From: a virus
DNA length: 46,584 nt
Reading direction: 5' to 3' (one strand)
IMG/VR virus record: IMGVR_UViG_3300005542_000011
Span: 1-46,584 of that record
Below the pieces are notes generated by a model. The model had not been told where the DNA came from. It saw only the letters and a list, made by a program, of their open reading frames with translations, and did no database searches. The first letter of the stretch is position 1, and each line of letters starts with the position of its first letter. Position numbers and translations under genes: made by a program. This document shows positions 46,570 through 46,584 of the stretch, piece by piece.

Positions 46570-46584
46570 TCCTGCTCTCATAGT

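Noticed and set aside
46428-46584. Host chromosome junction at right edge
   Set aside because: A tRNA near an edge is suggestive but no integrase or repeated att core is present, so the claim is not supported.

Overview
The window is almost entirely a double-stranded DNA tailed phage (siphovirus-like) genome or prophage segment. It is high in G+C and tightly packed, with many ATGA, GTGA or TGATG start/stop overlaps. I see no integrase, no repressor I can name, no clear stand-alone endolysin and no bacterial housekeeping gene except a tRNA-Arg(UCU) at the right edge. The host cannot be named from the sequence. A soil or freshwater high-GC bacterium is a reasonable guess, but it is only a guess.

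Layout. Positions 1-26455 (read on the minus strand, right to left) form the virion module in canonical order: terminase small and large subunits, portal, head-morphogenesis protein, zinc-ribbon prohead protease fused to a scaffold-like tail, major capsid protein, head-tail connectors, tail terminator, tail tube, tail assembly chaperone pair, tape measure, then a distal tail set of DUF2460-like, DUF2163-like, NlpC/P60 and J-like tip proteins in the order seen in gene transfer agents and lambdoid tails. The chaperone pair carries a textbook -1 frameshift signal. Three small proteins with signal-like N-termini lie in or next to this module, and two short plus-strand genes are embedded in it as moron-like antisense genes. 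Positions 26459-30007 hold a minus-strand string of small proteins, many with CxxC zinc motifs, a candidate membrane/lysis pair and a small protein with clamp-binding-like and SSB-tail-like motifs.

Around 30.0-30.1 kb a divergent control region holds two dyad operators, one of them inside a near-consensus promoter. To its right a short plus-strand operon (30123-32975) encodes a Sak4/RecA-like P-loop ATPase and an HNH nuclease. From 46428 leftwards to 32961 a long minus-strand early/middle operon encodes about 35 mostly small proteins. These include a HerA/DUF87-type ATPase with two winged-helix copies, a replication-like protein, an acyl carrier protein, a DUF5131 (Gp37/Gp68) protein, a homing-type HNH nuclease and a DUF6745-like protein interrupted by a remarkable 72-unit, 9-bp repeat array.

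Most unusual items: the 72 x 9 bp array in which only two bases per unit vary; a phage-encoded acyl carrier protein; a 47-bp perfect inverted repeat giving two divergent genes the same SSB-like C-terminal tail; the -1 frameshift signal with a perfect 9-bp stem; two genes broken by single-base indels, one in a G10 tract; and the large number of zinc-ribbon modules, some grafted onto portal, terminase and protease.
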